Source of the DNA: Pteria penguin
Lineage: Eukaryota > Mollusca > Bivalvia > Pterioida > Pteriidae
DNA length: 64,000 nt
Assembly (NCBI GenBank): GCA_035048485.1
Contig: CM068590.1
Span: 8,421,329 to 8,485,328, forward strand
Direction: 5' to 3'
The position numbers were made by a program, and so were the translations under genes. Of this stretch, positions 35,408-46,609 are shown in pieces. Under the pieces are notes generated by a model that was given only the letters and a program-made list of their open reading frames with translations, was not told the DNA's origin and searched no databases. Each line of letters opens with the position of its first letter. The first letter of the stretch is position 1.

Positions 35408-35471
35408 ATGTTCAAATATTCTCTGATTGTCAGCGTTTTTAGCAATCTCATAGGCTTAACACTATCACAAG
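35408..35471 (+). CDS. Ig-like secreted or membrane protein, exon 1 (signal peptide)
   Basis: ATG at 35408 opens 21 codons beginning MFKYSLIVSVFSNLIGL and ending TLSQ: a short basic start, a hydrophobic core and a plausible cleavage region, hence a signal peptide. The exon ends in phase 1 at CAAG|GTAAGA. Joined to the exon at 45047 it reads SQ-GRELCAGKSG with the frame preserved. The first intron of 9.6 kb contains a Naiad element, three or more Helentron-like copies and a SINE. The assignment as first coding exon is inferred from signal-peptide character, donor quality and phase match. Confidence 0.75.
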
Positions 35472-36198
35472 GTAAGAAATGGGTATCCGTTTCATTAGAA
35501 ATTAACCAAATTATCTTACTGTACAGTAGTATTAGTATAAACTAACAGAATCGGTGGCTGATACGGTACAGTATGCCGGCTGATACAGCACGTTTGTACT
35601 GGTGCTGTAGCAGTTTCCGGACTAAAGAAGTTTCCTGTCGTCTCTATATTTGAGGCACTTTCAATAATTATTTTTGTCTATTGTTCACCATATCACTAAA
35701 ATTGTTCAAATTCGTATACAAAAGTTTAACTTAATTTTGAAGAAATAAAATGTAATTTCCACCTTACTTTCTGTTTCTGTTCAGTGTTGTTATTTCTCGC
35801 CCTGGGAAAGTGACAACATTTCCAAGTGACATAGAGGACACTGCATCTGTCTTTGACTTGTGACTTGAGCATTTTTTCACTTACATGATTTTTAATGATT
35901 ATTAATTTCTATTACATTAGAAGAATCAAGGCTAATAAATGTTACAACACTTGGCTATTAAATTGAACCCCCCCCCCCCCTCTTCATTGCTTTACTTTTG
36001 AAATCCTTCATAAAAAATTACCATTTGCTGAGATCGAAAATGCATGAAATGAAAATTCCCATGACTGTTGATTTATTATTTATTATTTACTGTTTATTAG
36101 TTATGTTTATTTAACAATGAGGTTAAATTAACATCCTGCACTGTGCCCCCAATACTGCATAAACCATGAAGATGGATTGGAAAGCAGCTACAGTAAAC

Positions 36199-36426
36199 AG
36201 GATAAATTACACGCCCAGGCATACGTCCAGAGGCACCCAGGAGATTATCATTCGCTTTAATCATAATATTTCAATGAAAGTAAATAAAAAGAAGATTTTT
36301 TATCTGAAATTTGCATGAGCTATTTTTTCACATATATTGATCAAGATTAATTAAAATATTATGAATAGAATGAATGATAATCTCCTGGGCACCTCTGGAC
36401 GTATGCCTGGGCGTATAATTTATCCT
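36199..36426. mobile_element. MITE with 55-bp inverted arms in Ig-gene intron 1
   Basis: AGGATAAATTACACGCCCAG through GAGATTATCATTC on the left is mirrored by GAATGATAATCTCC through ATAATTTATCCT on the right. The interior is AT-rich and non-coding. Confidence 0.85.
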
Positions 36427-38012
36427 GGGCGTATAATAGTATAGGACTACCCCAAAAACATTGGGAAACTGCTACAACACCAGTACAGTCCAAATGTTTT
36501 AGAAAAACAGCACAAACACAGTGGGGAAAAACCCAAAATCACAGTTACCATATGCTTATTCACACATATAATTTTTGTAAAATACACAGTGTATTGTGTA
36601 ATTCTTGGCAGGTGGAAAATTACAAAACATCTTGACTGTACTGTACAAAAAATGTGGCTCTCGAGCACTTTAAACCAAAAGTAATAATTTTATTTTCTAT
36701 ATGCGATTGACAAAAAAGCCCTTGGCCTTGTGACATACTGACATTTTGGGCACTATTATAATTAATACACTACTGTAGTCATTACTGAACGTTTTCAGGG
36801 TACTGTACAGTACAGCAATGCCAGATTTAGAAGGGGGTGGAGGGGATGATCCCCCCAAAAATTGGACAGAGAGACATGGCAGTCTATTATTATCAGATAA
36901 TTGTACGTCTGCTCAACTTCTCTGGAGAGAAAATTGCGGATATGAAACGTGTGCATGCAAGAAAGGTGGAGACAATGGGTTGAAGGGACTTAATGGAGGG
37001 GAGAGTATGAAACCCTCCTCATGACCTTTCTGCACACTCATTGTAACTGTTGCCTTGGTGTAGAGTACATTTTTCAAGATATACAGCAGAAAATGATCAG
37101 GGCAAAAATCTCTAGGAGTAAGTTGATTTTGTTCAGTGTAAGGATCAAATAAAAATTGTTGTATTTTAATTGAATTAGTGCTCGTCTACACAGGGTTTTC
37201 CCTTACCCATGGTTTTTTTGTCTCTGATGCATAAAACCACTTTAGGATGCACAAAAAATTATATTGGAGTCCCTGGGGATGCACTATTTTCTTGAAATGA
37301 ACTTTATGAAGCTGTACATGTAAATAACTGATATGTTTTTAGTTCTGATCTGTTTTTTTACAATTGGTTGAAATAACCCCTAATGAATCCCATTATAATC
37401 ATGGTTGCTTCTGTGATTGCTCAAATGTGCATAACTTCCTACAAAAATTCAGACTCCACATCAATTAAGACTACTTTATATTGGCCTATGCTACGTGTTG
37501 TTAGGGTATAAGTCGGTATGCCATTCAATCCACTAATCAGAGACCCTTTCTGACAACTGGTGGAGTGACATCTTTGGGGAAGAAATTATCACTGTTTCTG
37601 CAAAATGACCTAAGAGGCTAAGACACAATCAATATCCGATTATGACATTGAAATTTTTATGAGAAATCATCAACGTAAATATTCTACCTAAAAACATTAG
37701 TCCTGCAGCTAATATGAAAGGGTGTATGCAGCACTCGATAGTCAGGAAAGCAGCTGCAAAGGGTAAAAATCATGACACAACTTTATATTTAAAACATGTA
37801 TTAAAAACATAATATAAATCAATTTTTTCTCACTTGTTTATTTTATGTAAGTTTAGTTGCTCAATGGGACTCACAAATTTACTTTGGGACTCACGAAAGT
37901 TAATTTTACTGGTCCCATGGACTCACTAAAATAAAATATTAGGGAAAACCCTGTTTGCATAATTCATTGTAAGTACAAAATAAATGAAATTAATCCTTTC
38001 ATTTCAAATTTA
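36427..38012. other. Intron 1 sequence, no feature recognised
   Basis: Short frames only (for example around 36818, rich in Gly and Asp from a GGAGGGG tract); not credible as genes. Confidence 0.5.
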
Positions 38013-38400
38013 TTAGCTCTACTGGCCAGAGATCAACAGAGCTAATGTGACACCATTTGTCGTCTATCCATCCATCCTTAAACTGTTTGTTTTGTATTGA
38101 TACTCCACTGAGATTTGATTTTGGGTTAAAAGTATTACCTATATGATCTACTGAATGTGTAATTTTGAACCATAAACCCAGCCCTCGAGAGTCGGAAAAA
38201 AGCATGGTCTTGAAATCTATTTATGGCTTCTCTTGCAATATAGATGGTGAAAAAATTCCAATATAAACCATCTTCAATAAATATTGCCTATTTGTTTTAT
38301 GAAAAAGCCAGTGAGAAACTGGTAGTAGGCAGAGAATGCAGGGTTGTAACTCCTTTGGTAAAAAATTTTGCCTAACAAAGATTATTTTGGCTAGGCTCAG
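38013..38400 (+). mobile_element. Helentron-like family ii-related 5' end
   Basis: TTAGCTCTACTGGCCAGAGA pairs imperfectly with CAACAGAGCTAA, then GTCGTCTATCCATCCATCC follows. This matches the family ii 5' architecture. The 3' end was not located. Confidence 0.45.
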
Positions 38401-38598
38401 GGCTTCAACCCCAACCCCACTGGAAAACACTGATATATAATCCTATATTACTAACTTTGATGTGCTTCACTGCATGCTTATACACATGTCTGCTTAAAGA
38501 GTTGCCGAAAGATAAAAAAAAATGTTGCAATGGTTTGAAAATCACCATTGTTGTGGATGTATAATGGGCCACAAAAATATGGGATGGTCTTGTGTTTT

Positions 38599-39012
38599 TA
38601 GCTCACCCGAGCCTTTGGCTCCGGTGAGTTATTGTCATCCATCTGTGTCGGTCGTCCGTCGTAATCTAGCTTCCAGTTTCAACTTCCCCTGTAGAACCAC
38701 TGGAAGGATTCTGATGAAACTTGGTAGGAATTAAGAACTCAAGGTCTCTTGGAAGTGTTGATGATTTTCATCCAGATCTGTCCACAGGTTTTTGAGCATT
38801 CATTTGCTGTAAATTATTGTACTAGATTTAAGGGTTAAGAATTTTAATTTGGTCAGCATAAACAATTGTTTTGAATGTTTTCAATACAAAATGTAGTCAC
38901 AACATAGTAAATATCAGGGAACTTATATATTTTTCTGCAAATTTTTCAAGCTGCTGGTTGAATAAGAATATTGTGTGCAGGTGAGCAATGTAGACCCACT
39001 TGGGCCTCTTGT
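38599..39012 (+). mobile_element. Helentron-like element, family i, short copy
   Basis: TAGCTCACCCGAGCCTTTGG with a hairpin at the 5' end, GTCGGTCGTCCGTCGTAATC next, and GCAGGTGAGCAATGTAGACC plus CACTTGGGCCTCTTGTT at the 3' end. Only about one core unit is present (414 bp). Confidence 0.8.
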
Positions 39013-39197
39013 TCTTGCTAATATTAGTTAATTTACTGGGACAATTTACCATAGTTACTGTGCCCCCTTTCTGAAAACAAATATCCGTGTAATGTTATGT
39101 AATGTTTCTGAAGTAGTAACGAGATAAGATGTCCGGAAGGAATCAACGTCACCTACCCCTCATACCTCTAGACTCGCCGAAACCAAAACAGTTCTGT

Positions 39198-40094
39198 AAC
39201 TAGAACTGTCCTAATGGGACAAATACCCCCCACGGCACCAAAATTCAAAATAGGGCATAGAACTATATATATGACCAATATTTAAGTTTTGGAGAAGAAG
39301 GTGAAGGTCAAGGAAGTTATGTAAATTCTTCTTGTATCAGTGTACAGGACTTGTCATACAGAATACACACATGTAAAATGGACTCCCTATCTCTCTATGA
39401 CTATGCTTTACTGTCAGAGTTAAAGTTTTTCCAAAAAAAAAAGTCAAATGTCAAAGCCAAGGTCACAAGGTCAAAATGCTGGTACTGACTGAAAGGTCTT
39501 GCCACAAAGAATACACATATATAGTATGAAGGTCCCATCTCTTTTCTTTCAAAAGTTATGGCTAAGGTTAAAGTTTTTAAAAAGTAGGTTAAACCTTGAG
39601 ACCAAGGTCACAAGGTCGAAAATGTTGGTATCTACAGAAAGGTCTTGCCACAAGGAATACACGTGTAGTATGAAGGTCCCATCTCTTTTCTTTCAAAAGT
39701 TATGGCTAAGGTGAAAGTTTTTAAAAGTTAAGTCAAATGTCAAGGCCAAGGTCACAAGGTCAAAAATTTTGGTACCAAAAGAAAGGTCTTGCCACAAGGA
39801 ATATACATCTTTAGTATGAATACCCAGTCTCTTTTGGTTCAAAAGTTATAGCTAAGGTTAAAGTTTTGAAAAAGGTTATATGTCAAGGCCAAGGTCACAA
39901 GGTCAAAAATTTTGGTACAAAAAGAAAGGTCTTGCCACAAGGAATATACATGTGTAGTATGAATACCCAGTCTCTTTTGGTTCAAAAGTTATGGTCAAGG
40001 TTAAAGTTTTCTGGACAGACAGACGGACAGATAGACAGGCAGACGGACAAGGTGATTCCTATATACCCCCCAAACTTCGTTTGCTGGGGGTATA
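39198..40094 (-). mobile_element. Helentron-like element, family iv, copy with tandem core
   Basis: The minus-strand 5' end TATACCCCC pairs with GGGGGGTATA, followed by CCTTGTCCGTCTGCCTGTC. Four or more core units of about 145 bp follow (AAGGTCACAAGGTCAAAAAT, GGTCTTGCCACAAGGAATA). The 3' end has GGGGGGTATTTGTCCCATTA, GGACAGTTCTAGTT. The repeat translates into repeated short peptides that are not genes. Confidence 0.8.
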
Positions 40095-40495
40095 AAAATA
40101 GAGAAAGTTGATGATGTATTCATTCAGAATATCAATGATATGGAATGCATCCTCCCCACTCCCCAGCTTTTACCTACCAGAGATCACTTACGCAGAACAA
40201 ATCTCTTCTGTATATAAATTGCACTGACAAATCCTGTGTTTACAGGTGACTCTGAAAGTGCATTTTCACTACAAAATCATGTCACAACTTCTTAAAGAAA
40301 TAGAATTAGCAATGTATATTGTGGTCAGTCGATGAAGTTCATGATCATTATGGCCCAAAATTACAAGAGTTTGAGTTCAAGGATGGTTTTCATGCGTGGA
40401 AAGGCATGCTATTTTTACAAACAAGCCATGCTATTTCAACATTCAAATAAGATAAACGATGTTTATCTCCTAAAGTTATAATCACACCACTTCAA

Positions 40496-41385
40496 TTGCC
40501 CTCTGTGTCCACTCTTCATATACCTGGTATTTCTTGTAGAAAATTATTCGGCACCACTAAAGTTCATATTTCTCCACTTAAAAGTAGTTTCCCTATTAAA
40601 CGTTCTATCTCATTTTCAAAAAACATTCACACCTATAAATTCTTACAGAGCTGTCAATTCTATACGCAGAGGGTACTCTGAGATTAATAAGTGCAACGCC
40701 AAGAAATGTCTTACTTGCCATCAGTTAAGCTGCAAGTCCAATATTGAATCTTCAGTTAATGGAAATACATATAACACCAAATTAGACAAAGACATAGATT
40801 TAAATACTGCCAATGTTATATATGTCATCACTTGAGAAGCTAGAGGATGTGGGGCTCAATATGTCGGGGAAACTTCTCAAATTTTTAAACAACGTTTTCG
40901 GAATCATTCCTATAAAATTCGTAATAATTCACAAACATAAATACCAGAATTTTCTTTATAACCACTCTAATAAATACCAACATAATATTAACAATGTGAA
41001 AATAACTCCAGTAGAAAATATCTCTAAATTACCAGGTGATACGAAATCAGATGTTAAAAAACGACTTTTGGAAGCCGAGCTCTACTGGAATAAACAACTA
41101 CAAACCCAATACCCTCTCGGTCTCAACGACCAAATATATCGACAAGGTAATATTTCTTCTCATCTGAATAAGATCAATATTTTTACATTAAGACATAATA
41201 CTGTTAGAAAACGCAGGCCACACGGTCGTCGCCATAATCGTAACATCAGAAAACGTAATCGTTTAAATGGGTCATTAAACGATCTTCTATTTATCGCAAA
41301 AAATTATGGCTGTCATGAACTTTTGCATGCACTATCCTCTATTCCGGTAAATAAATTGAAACCTAACCTGGACGAAGTTGATCTT
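40496..41385 (+). pseudogene. Naiad GIY-YIG endonuclease region
   Basis: The N-terminal segment (HIPGISCRKLFGTTKVHI) is in one frame; after a shift near 40640 comes INKCNAKKCLTCHQLSC (Cys-rich knuckle), then NVIYVIT-TGA-EARGCGAQYVGETSQ. The GIY-YIG pair corresponds to VIYVIT and YVGET, and the TGA at 40833 falls where Penelope-like endonucleases have the first Cys of their CCHH set. Next are FKQRFRNHSYKIRNN and, after a second shift near 40935, FLYNHSN (His) and LLEAELYWNKQLQTQYPLGL, the Glu-containing C-terminal part. The enzyme would nick target DNA for target-primed reverse transcription. A basic run (RKRRPHGRRHNRNIRKRNR) follows. Confidence 0.75.
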
Positions 41386-41736
41386 TGAAGTATACGCAAT
41401 TCTGATTGATATAAACTCAAATTGATTATTTTATTTTCATATAATAAACTCTTTCCTCGTATTCCGTCTCCTCCACCCAAGCAGCAATTTCTCAAAATTA
41501 AATTTATTAATAAAGGCTCCGATCTACTTAACATTTCTAATATTTTCCGTGATCATACAGTCACATCTAAAATCCCCCAATATTTTGAGAATTTAGAACC
41601 TCCACTTATTTGTTACCAGTACAAAAAGCCTATAAGAAATCTTATTTTAAATTATAATAGTTACATCTAACCCTGAGATTTCAGACTCTATTTCTTCGTC
41701 GTGTTCTTGTGAAAATTCTAAATATGTTTATATAAA
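41386..41736 (+). pseudogene. Naiad linker with two TGA codons and the CxC motif
   Basis: TGA at 41386 and TGA at 41407 are 18 bases apart in a frame that stays open on both sides (DEVDL-TGA-SIRNSD-TGA-YKLKLIILFSYNK). The frame then runs through FRDHTVTSKIPQYFENLEPP to a TAA at 41668; a one-base shift there gives SNPEISDSISSSCSCENSK, containing CSC, the CxC motif described between EN and RT in this clade. Confidence 0.65.
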
Positions 41737-43606
41737 CCGGCAGGTCATGTTATTACTGGTGACCTAAACTGTATTTCGGACAAGAAATTGCGCACCCTTT
41801 TTGGAAAAGGACCTAAACATACCGGTAGTTTACCGTCCAGGATAGATTTCAATAAATGCCGTGATGTTATAGAAGATGCTTTAACTACATATTGTAAACG
41901 TTAATGTAAAAAAGAATAGGTAAAGGTTCATGCTCTTAATGGTTGGAAATACGAGATTTTACGAATTGTCAATATCCGTATTAAGAACTTTACGGAAAAT
42001 CTGCATTTATTTCAACAGCCTAATACATTGACGGCAAATTCTATTAAAAAGAGGATAGCTGACTTACATGCTAAATATGTCTTTGTTCCTGCTGATAAAG
42101 CAGGTAATAACATAATACTTGTTTGAAAACTATATTATATTGAAGTACTTAAAAATGAATTAAACTCCACTCATACATATGTGGAAAGCCCTACCTCAAA
42201 AGACAGCACCTTGCATGATCAGCTCATGACCATGTCCACCTTCAAAATTAAAAGTGATAAATCTGATCTACCAACCATGTATTGGCTCCCAAAACTACAT
42301 AAAAGTCCATATAAATCACGTTTCATATCTAATTCTAGCCACTGCTCTACTACGGTACTATCGAAACATATTACGTCTGCTCTAACTGCTATAAAAGATC
42401 ATATTATCAAATTTTGTGATTTTCGCATTTCATAATAGTAACATCAATTACTTTTGGTCAATTAAAAATTCTCATGAAGTTATAGACAAACTTCTTTCAC
42501 TAAATTTCAAAGCGACTCGAATTTCTACATTTGATTTTTCTACACTTTATACATTCCTTCCTCAAGATTTGATTAAAAGCAAGTTGCTGTCTCTTATACA
42601 ATGGTGTATTCACAGAGAATCTAAAACTTACATATGTACTTCCAATAACTCCAGATTCTTTTCCAACAAACAATATACTTCATATAACTACTGGACTTGC
42701 AAGCAATTATGTAAAGCACTAGATTTTCTCATGAATAACATTTTTGTGCAATTTGATGGCAAGATATATCAACAAATAGTTGGGATTCCTATGGGTACTA
42801 ACTGTGTGCCTCTGATAGGAGATTAATTTCTTTATTGTTATGAGAGGGATTTTATGGTTTCTATTCAAAAATTAAAACGTTTCGACCTCATTGACAAATT
42901 TAATAATACTTGCAGATATCTGGATGACATTTTGGTTATCGACAACCCTGAATTCGAACAATTTATATCAGAAATATATCCACCAGAGCTCAAATTGAAT
43001 AAAGCTAATACTTGAGATAAATCTACACCTTTCTTAGATTTGAACATCAAAATTATCAACCACCTAATATATACTAATATTTATGATAAACGTGAGGATT
43101 TTGGATTTCCTATTGTAAATTTTCCTTACTTGGATGGCGATGTCCCTCGACTCCCATCATATGGTATCTATATATCTCAATTACTTCGATTTGTCAGAGG
43201 CTGCACCGATGTCTTGGACTTTCATAAACGAAATTTACAAATTACTACTAAACTTTTAACTCAAGGTTACAGATATCACAAGCTAAGAAAAACATTCGGC
43301 AAACTCTTCAGATCTTATTCAGAACTTCTATCTGAATTTGGAAATATTTCTTTTCAACACTATGTATACAATGGAATTTCCCATCCTAATTTTTACGGTG
43401 ATCTCGTATATAAATTAAGGAAAGTAAAAGGCTCCAATAACGTTATTTTATCATGTAATGAAATAGTCAAACATCTTATAAATAGACAATATGACATTGA
43501 GATCATCGAAAAGACTATAGGTCTTGTATTTGGCCCCTCTACAGCCTTATGCAGACTTTTACTTGAACGTTGCACGCTGACTAACAGGGCGGTGGGGACT
43601 ATATGA
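41737..43606 (+). pseudogene. Naiad reverse transcriptase region
   Basis: It starts AGHVITGDLNCISDKKLR and LFGKGPKHTGSLPSRIDF. Next come VFVPADKAGNNIILV-TGA-KLYYIEVL (TGA at 42124), then PTMYWLPKLHKSPYKSRFI (finger), motif A (FDFSTLYTFLPQ), motif B (VGIPMGTNCVPL), a TAA at 42824 replacing a Leu codon before FLYCYERDF, and motif C (CRYLDDILVID). LNKANT-TGA-DKSTPFLDLNI (TGA at 43013) leads to the thumb region, ending LTNRAVGTI and TGA at 43604. A frameshift lies near 42420-42435. The catalytic Asp residues are all present. It copies element RNA into DNA at a nicked target. Confidence 0.8.
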
Positions 43607-44178
43607 CGGGCCTTGTCCAAACCTCTTTCAGAGGAGACATGGTTCTGAACCTCGTCCCCTCTGACTGTTAGTCGGAACTCCTACAGATCTAGGGTCTTAG
43701 CTCGCTTTCAGACTGGCAGAGCACAGTTTATCATGTTGATGTCGCATATATTTTTATATCATTATGTGTTTTACAATACCTTTGCGTGTTTATATTTTTA
43801 TGACCTCTCAATATGCGTTACCTGTTGACCCTTGTACTTTACATGGAGGATTATTTATAGATTTTTAAATGTACGTCCTTTGATTGTTCTGCTGTTACGG
43901 TGAGTGTGAAGGTTGGCCCGTAAACCGGTTAACCACACCATTTGTTTGGCTTTTGTCAAATTATATGACCGTCCTAAGTCGGTATCGTAATTGCACTACA
44001 ATCAAATATTTTTGTAATGTGTTATATGTGCTAGTATATTATTTATATTCATGTATTGTATAGCTCCATGGTGACTTCTGTCACATAACTGAGCCAGTAA
44101 CTCCTGTTTTTCTTTCATACATGTAACTTGCTTTATTTTTCATCTAATATATTGCATTGAAAATGTCACATTAAAATG

Positions 44179-44352
44179 GAGGCAGGCGTGGTGTAGTGGT
44201 TAAGTGCTTGGCTTGCGGCGCCGACGATCCGGGTTCGATTCCTGGGTTGCGCCATTATGTTTAAGAGGTTGGTAGCCTCCTGCTTCCATGTCGCGATATA
44301 ACTGAAATATTGTTGAAAGCGACGTAAAACACCAATCAACCAACCAACCAAC
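44179..44352 (+). mobile_element. tRNA-derived SINE, 12-bp TSD
   Basis: The head has GTGGTGTAGTGGTTAAG (A box) and GGGTTCGATTCCTGGG (B box); the body ends GAAATATTGTTGAAAGCGAC followed by a (CAAC/CCAA)n tail. Direct repeats CACATTAAAATG flank it at 44167-44178 and 44353-44364. The same SINE lies inverted at 58751-58924. Confidence 0.9.
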
Positions 44353-44364
44353 CACATTAAAATG

Positions 44365-44606
44365 AGATTTTTATCTCTTCCATTTTTGAAGCTAGGGTGA
44401 TTTCTGAAAGTCTGCATGCTAAAGGGAAGCAGCTTAAATTCAGCTAAAGACAAAACATTTTTCAGTTCATTTTACACTAAAAGAACATTTTCAATATTAA
44501 GAAAAAAATGTAAATAAGAATTCTAACTTTATTTTCATCTGTGGTTCGTGAAGGAGGAATTTGTTCTCGGGTGCACAATACAGGCCCATTTGGGCCTCTT
44601 GGTTCC
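44365..44606 (+). mobile_element. 3' end of a Helentron-like family i copy
   Basis: AATACAGGCCCATTTGGGCC followed by TCTTGG is the family i 3' hairpin and tail. Its 5' partner was not located; the SINE and perhaps the Naiad element interrupt it. Confidence 0.5.
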
Positions 44607-45046
44607 TACTGTTGAGATTTATTTTAAGTTAGTTTAAAGAATAATTTAAGATTTTTATCAAATTTAGTAAAAATTGAAGTTCTTTTATGAATACGATTTT
44701 TAGTATGACATCTTAAAATACTCCCAAAAATTTTGCAATTTTGCATAGGGATAAGATAAAATACACATGTACATGTCAAATATTTCATAAATTCATCTGA
44801 CTGTGTACATGTAACATACATGAATTCAGTTCATATACATGTTAAATGGATCTTAATGATCTATTTTTCAGGGTCATATAAAAATGTACTGTTTTTATAC
44901 TGTTTAAACATATAGACATGGTAAGAATGAAAACATGTGGTCAATGTAATGTGTGGTCAATTTAATGAATGTATTTCTACAAGTAACATTAGTACATTAT
45001 TTATGCTACGCTTTGTTTACTGACAATGATGTATATATATTTACAG

Positions 45047-45376
45047 GAAGAGAATTATGTGCTGGGAAAAGTGGCGTCATTCGTTTCTCACAAGCAGATT
45101 TGTCGGAGGGCAATGTTAGTGGAATAATACGCTGGTCTCGTCAGCTGAAAGGACAAAGTTCTTCTGTAGAATTCGCTTTGTACAATCTGGAAAATGATAA
45201 ACTGCAATCAAATTTACCAGGTGACCATAGTGCTGTCTCACGAGAAGATATTATTAACCTAAAATTTATGGTGCTGGAGAAAAATGATGAAGGGAATTAT
45301 AGTGTATCGTTTGTGGTGGATAAGGGACCAAATACCAAAGTCTCAAAACTTGCTAAAAAGAATGTGATGGTAAAAG
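45047..45376 (+). CDS. Ig-like secreted or membrane protein, exon 2 (V-type Ig-like domain)
   Basis: Acceptor TATATTTACAG|GA and donor AAAAG|GTAATA bound 330 nt in phase 1-1, the usual class for Ig-domain exons. The 110 residues (GRELCAGKSGVIRFSQADL ... KKNVMVKG) have the strand-C Trp (GIIRWSRQL) and the F-strand signature NDEGNYSVSF, the D-x-G-x-Y pattern of V-type Ig folds. The canonical Cys after Tyr is replaced by Ser, and no B-strand Cys partner is seen, so the usual disulphide is missing. N-glycosylation sequons occur at NVS and NYS. It is likely an extracellular recognition or adhesion domain; the ligand is unknown. Confidence 0.8.
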
Positions 45377-45547
45377 GTAATATCAGATTCCTGGTCTAAC
45401 CAGCTTGTATTTAGCTCACCTTAGCCAAGGGCTCAAGTGAACTATTGTGATTACTTTTCCTACAACTTCCTGCTGTCTGACTGTCCAACGTAAGCTTTTA
45501 ACTTCTTCAGTACTGAAGCTTAAGGACCAACAGCCATATATCATACA

Positions 45548-46480
45548 CAGTCAAACTTCAATTTGTTGAACACTGATATCTTGAATACCCGGGATATCTC
45601 AAAGTCGGACGTCGGTCCAGAAAAAATCCTTCATATTATGATAAAATTCACCCCAGATGTGTCGAACACCGATGTGTCGAATACCATGCTTATCTCGAAT
45701 ACATTTTCAAGTATCGAAGTTCTTATTTACCCAGTTTATCTCGAAGTTGGCTTCTTTTCCCCCGCAGTGTCTTTCTTAGTTGACAGATTGCGCACATGGT
45801 TTGATTCAATTGACCGTGTCGATGTACAATGTAGAAAGCCGCTGTAATTACATAATCGATCGAGTCCATTCATACCTGGTTATTTATACTAATTGTTACC
45901 ACATGATGATACCTTATTAAATTTGACCTTGCAAGTAAAAAATCACATTAACTCAGTTTTTCATACCTGCATTTATTTAAAGAAATTTCTTTACATTGTT
46001 CATTAATCTATTTTTATTTCGTATCTATGAGTATGTCTGTGTATTTTTATGCAAAGTAATAGTAGCTTGATGTGTTTTGAATAAAATAAAATTATGACAA
46101 GTTTCTTCACCTCGTCTCAAGCATCAGTCCGTCCTTGATTTTAAGTATAGTATACGACAGTTATGTCCATTACTGAATTTAACATACAAATTTACTGAGA
46201 ACCAAACATGACGTTTTCAGTTTTGGAGTATATTCTCTTTGTATATTTATAAATAAAAGGTATGATGAGATTTAGATTAATTATTTTGTAACTATGTACA
46301 TTAACGTGTATTTCTTGATAATACATTACGTACTATAACAATTACGTGTCAAATGTACCAGCTTATGTCAACAACTTCAAAATTTGTGATCCTAAACTCA
46401 AAATTTGGATATCTCCAACTACAGATATCTCAAAGTATTTTCCACGGTCCCTCCGACTTCAAGATATCGAGGTTTGACTG
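45548..46480. mobile_element. Tigger/pogo-like TIR element
   Basis: CAGTCAAACTTCAATTTGTT at the left and CAAGATATCGAGGTTTGACTG at the right are inverted; CAGT-AACCTCGATATCT termini are typical of Tc1/mariner-Tigger derivatives. TA follows the right end. The 94-codon frame inside (45563-45847) is repeat-derived, and no transposase triad is seen. Confidence 0.65.
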
Positions 46481-46609
46481 TAATATTAAAATGTGAATGA
46501 AAGTTGTCAGTGGGGCTTTGTCATTAAGTCAGATGTATGGTAAACAGTTTCCTGATGGGGTACATTCAGTCTAAAATTCTGCTTTAATCCATGCTATCAT
46601 CTGTATTAG

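Larger units (their letters stand above)
40460..44030 (+). mobile_element. Naiad-type Penelope-like retroelement, copy 1 (decayed)
   Basis: The order is GIY-YIG endonuclease (40641-41130), basic linker with CxC motif (to 41735), then reverse transcriptase (41737-43600). Endonuclease before RT is the permuted order of the N-terminal-EN Penelope clade (Naiad/Chlamys) and not of canonical Penelope elements. The reading frame changes five times and holds two TAA and one TAG, so this copy is dead. It also has five internal in-frame TGA codons (40833, 41386, 41407, 42124, 43013). Clam Naiads are known to encode multiple selenocysteines. A shared 3' region (GACCGTCCTAAGTCGGTATC at 43968) is also found in copy 2, giving a minimum 3' limit of about 44010. 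Confidence 0.8.

Noticed and set aside
40460..43606. Reading the Naiad TGA codons as evidence of a variant nuclear genetic code
   Set aside because: All other coding exons here end at or avoid TGA normally; selenocysteine recoding or simple decay explains the data.
43795..43870. SECIS candidate around TATGACCTCTC ... GGAGGATTA
   Set aside because: The helix is short and the required GA pairing and apical AA do not line up; not strong enough to annotate.
44185..44255. tRNA gene
   Set aside because: It is part of a repeated SINE with target duplications; the second copy at 58751 confirms this.
45563..45847. 94-codon plus frame as a gene or extra Ig-gene exon
   Set aside because: It lies within a TIR-bounded Tigger-like element, with repeated SNTDV-type words from the repeat.
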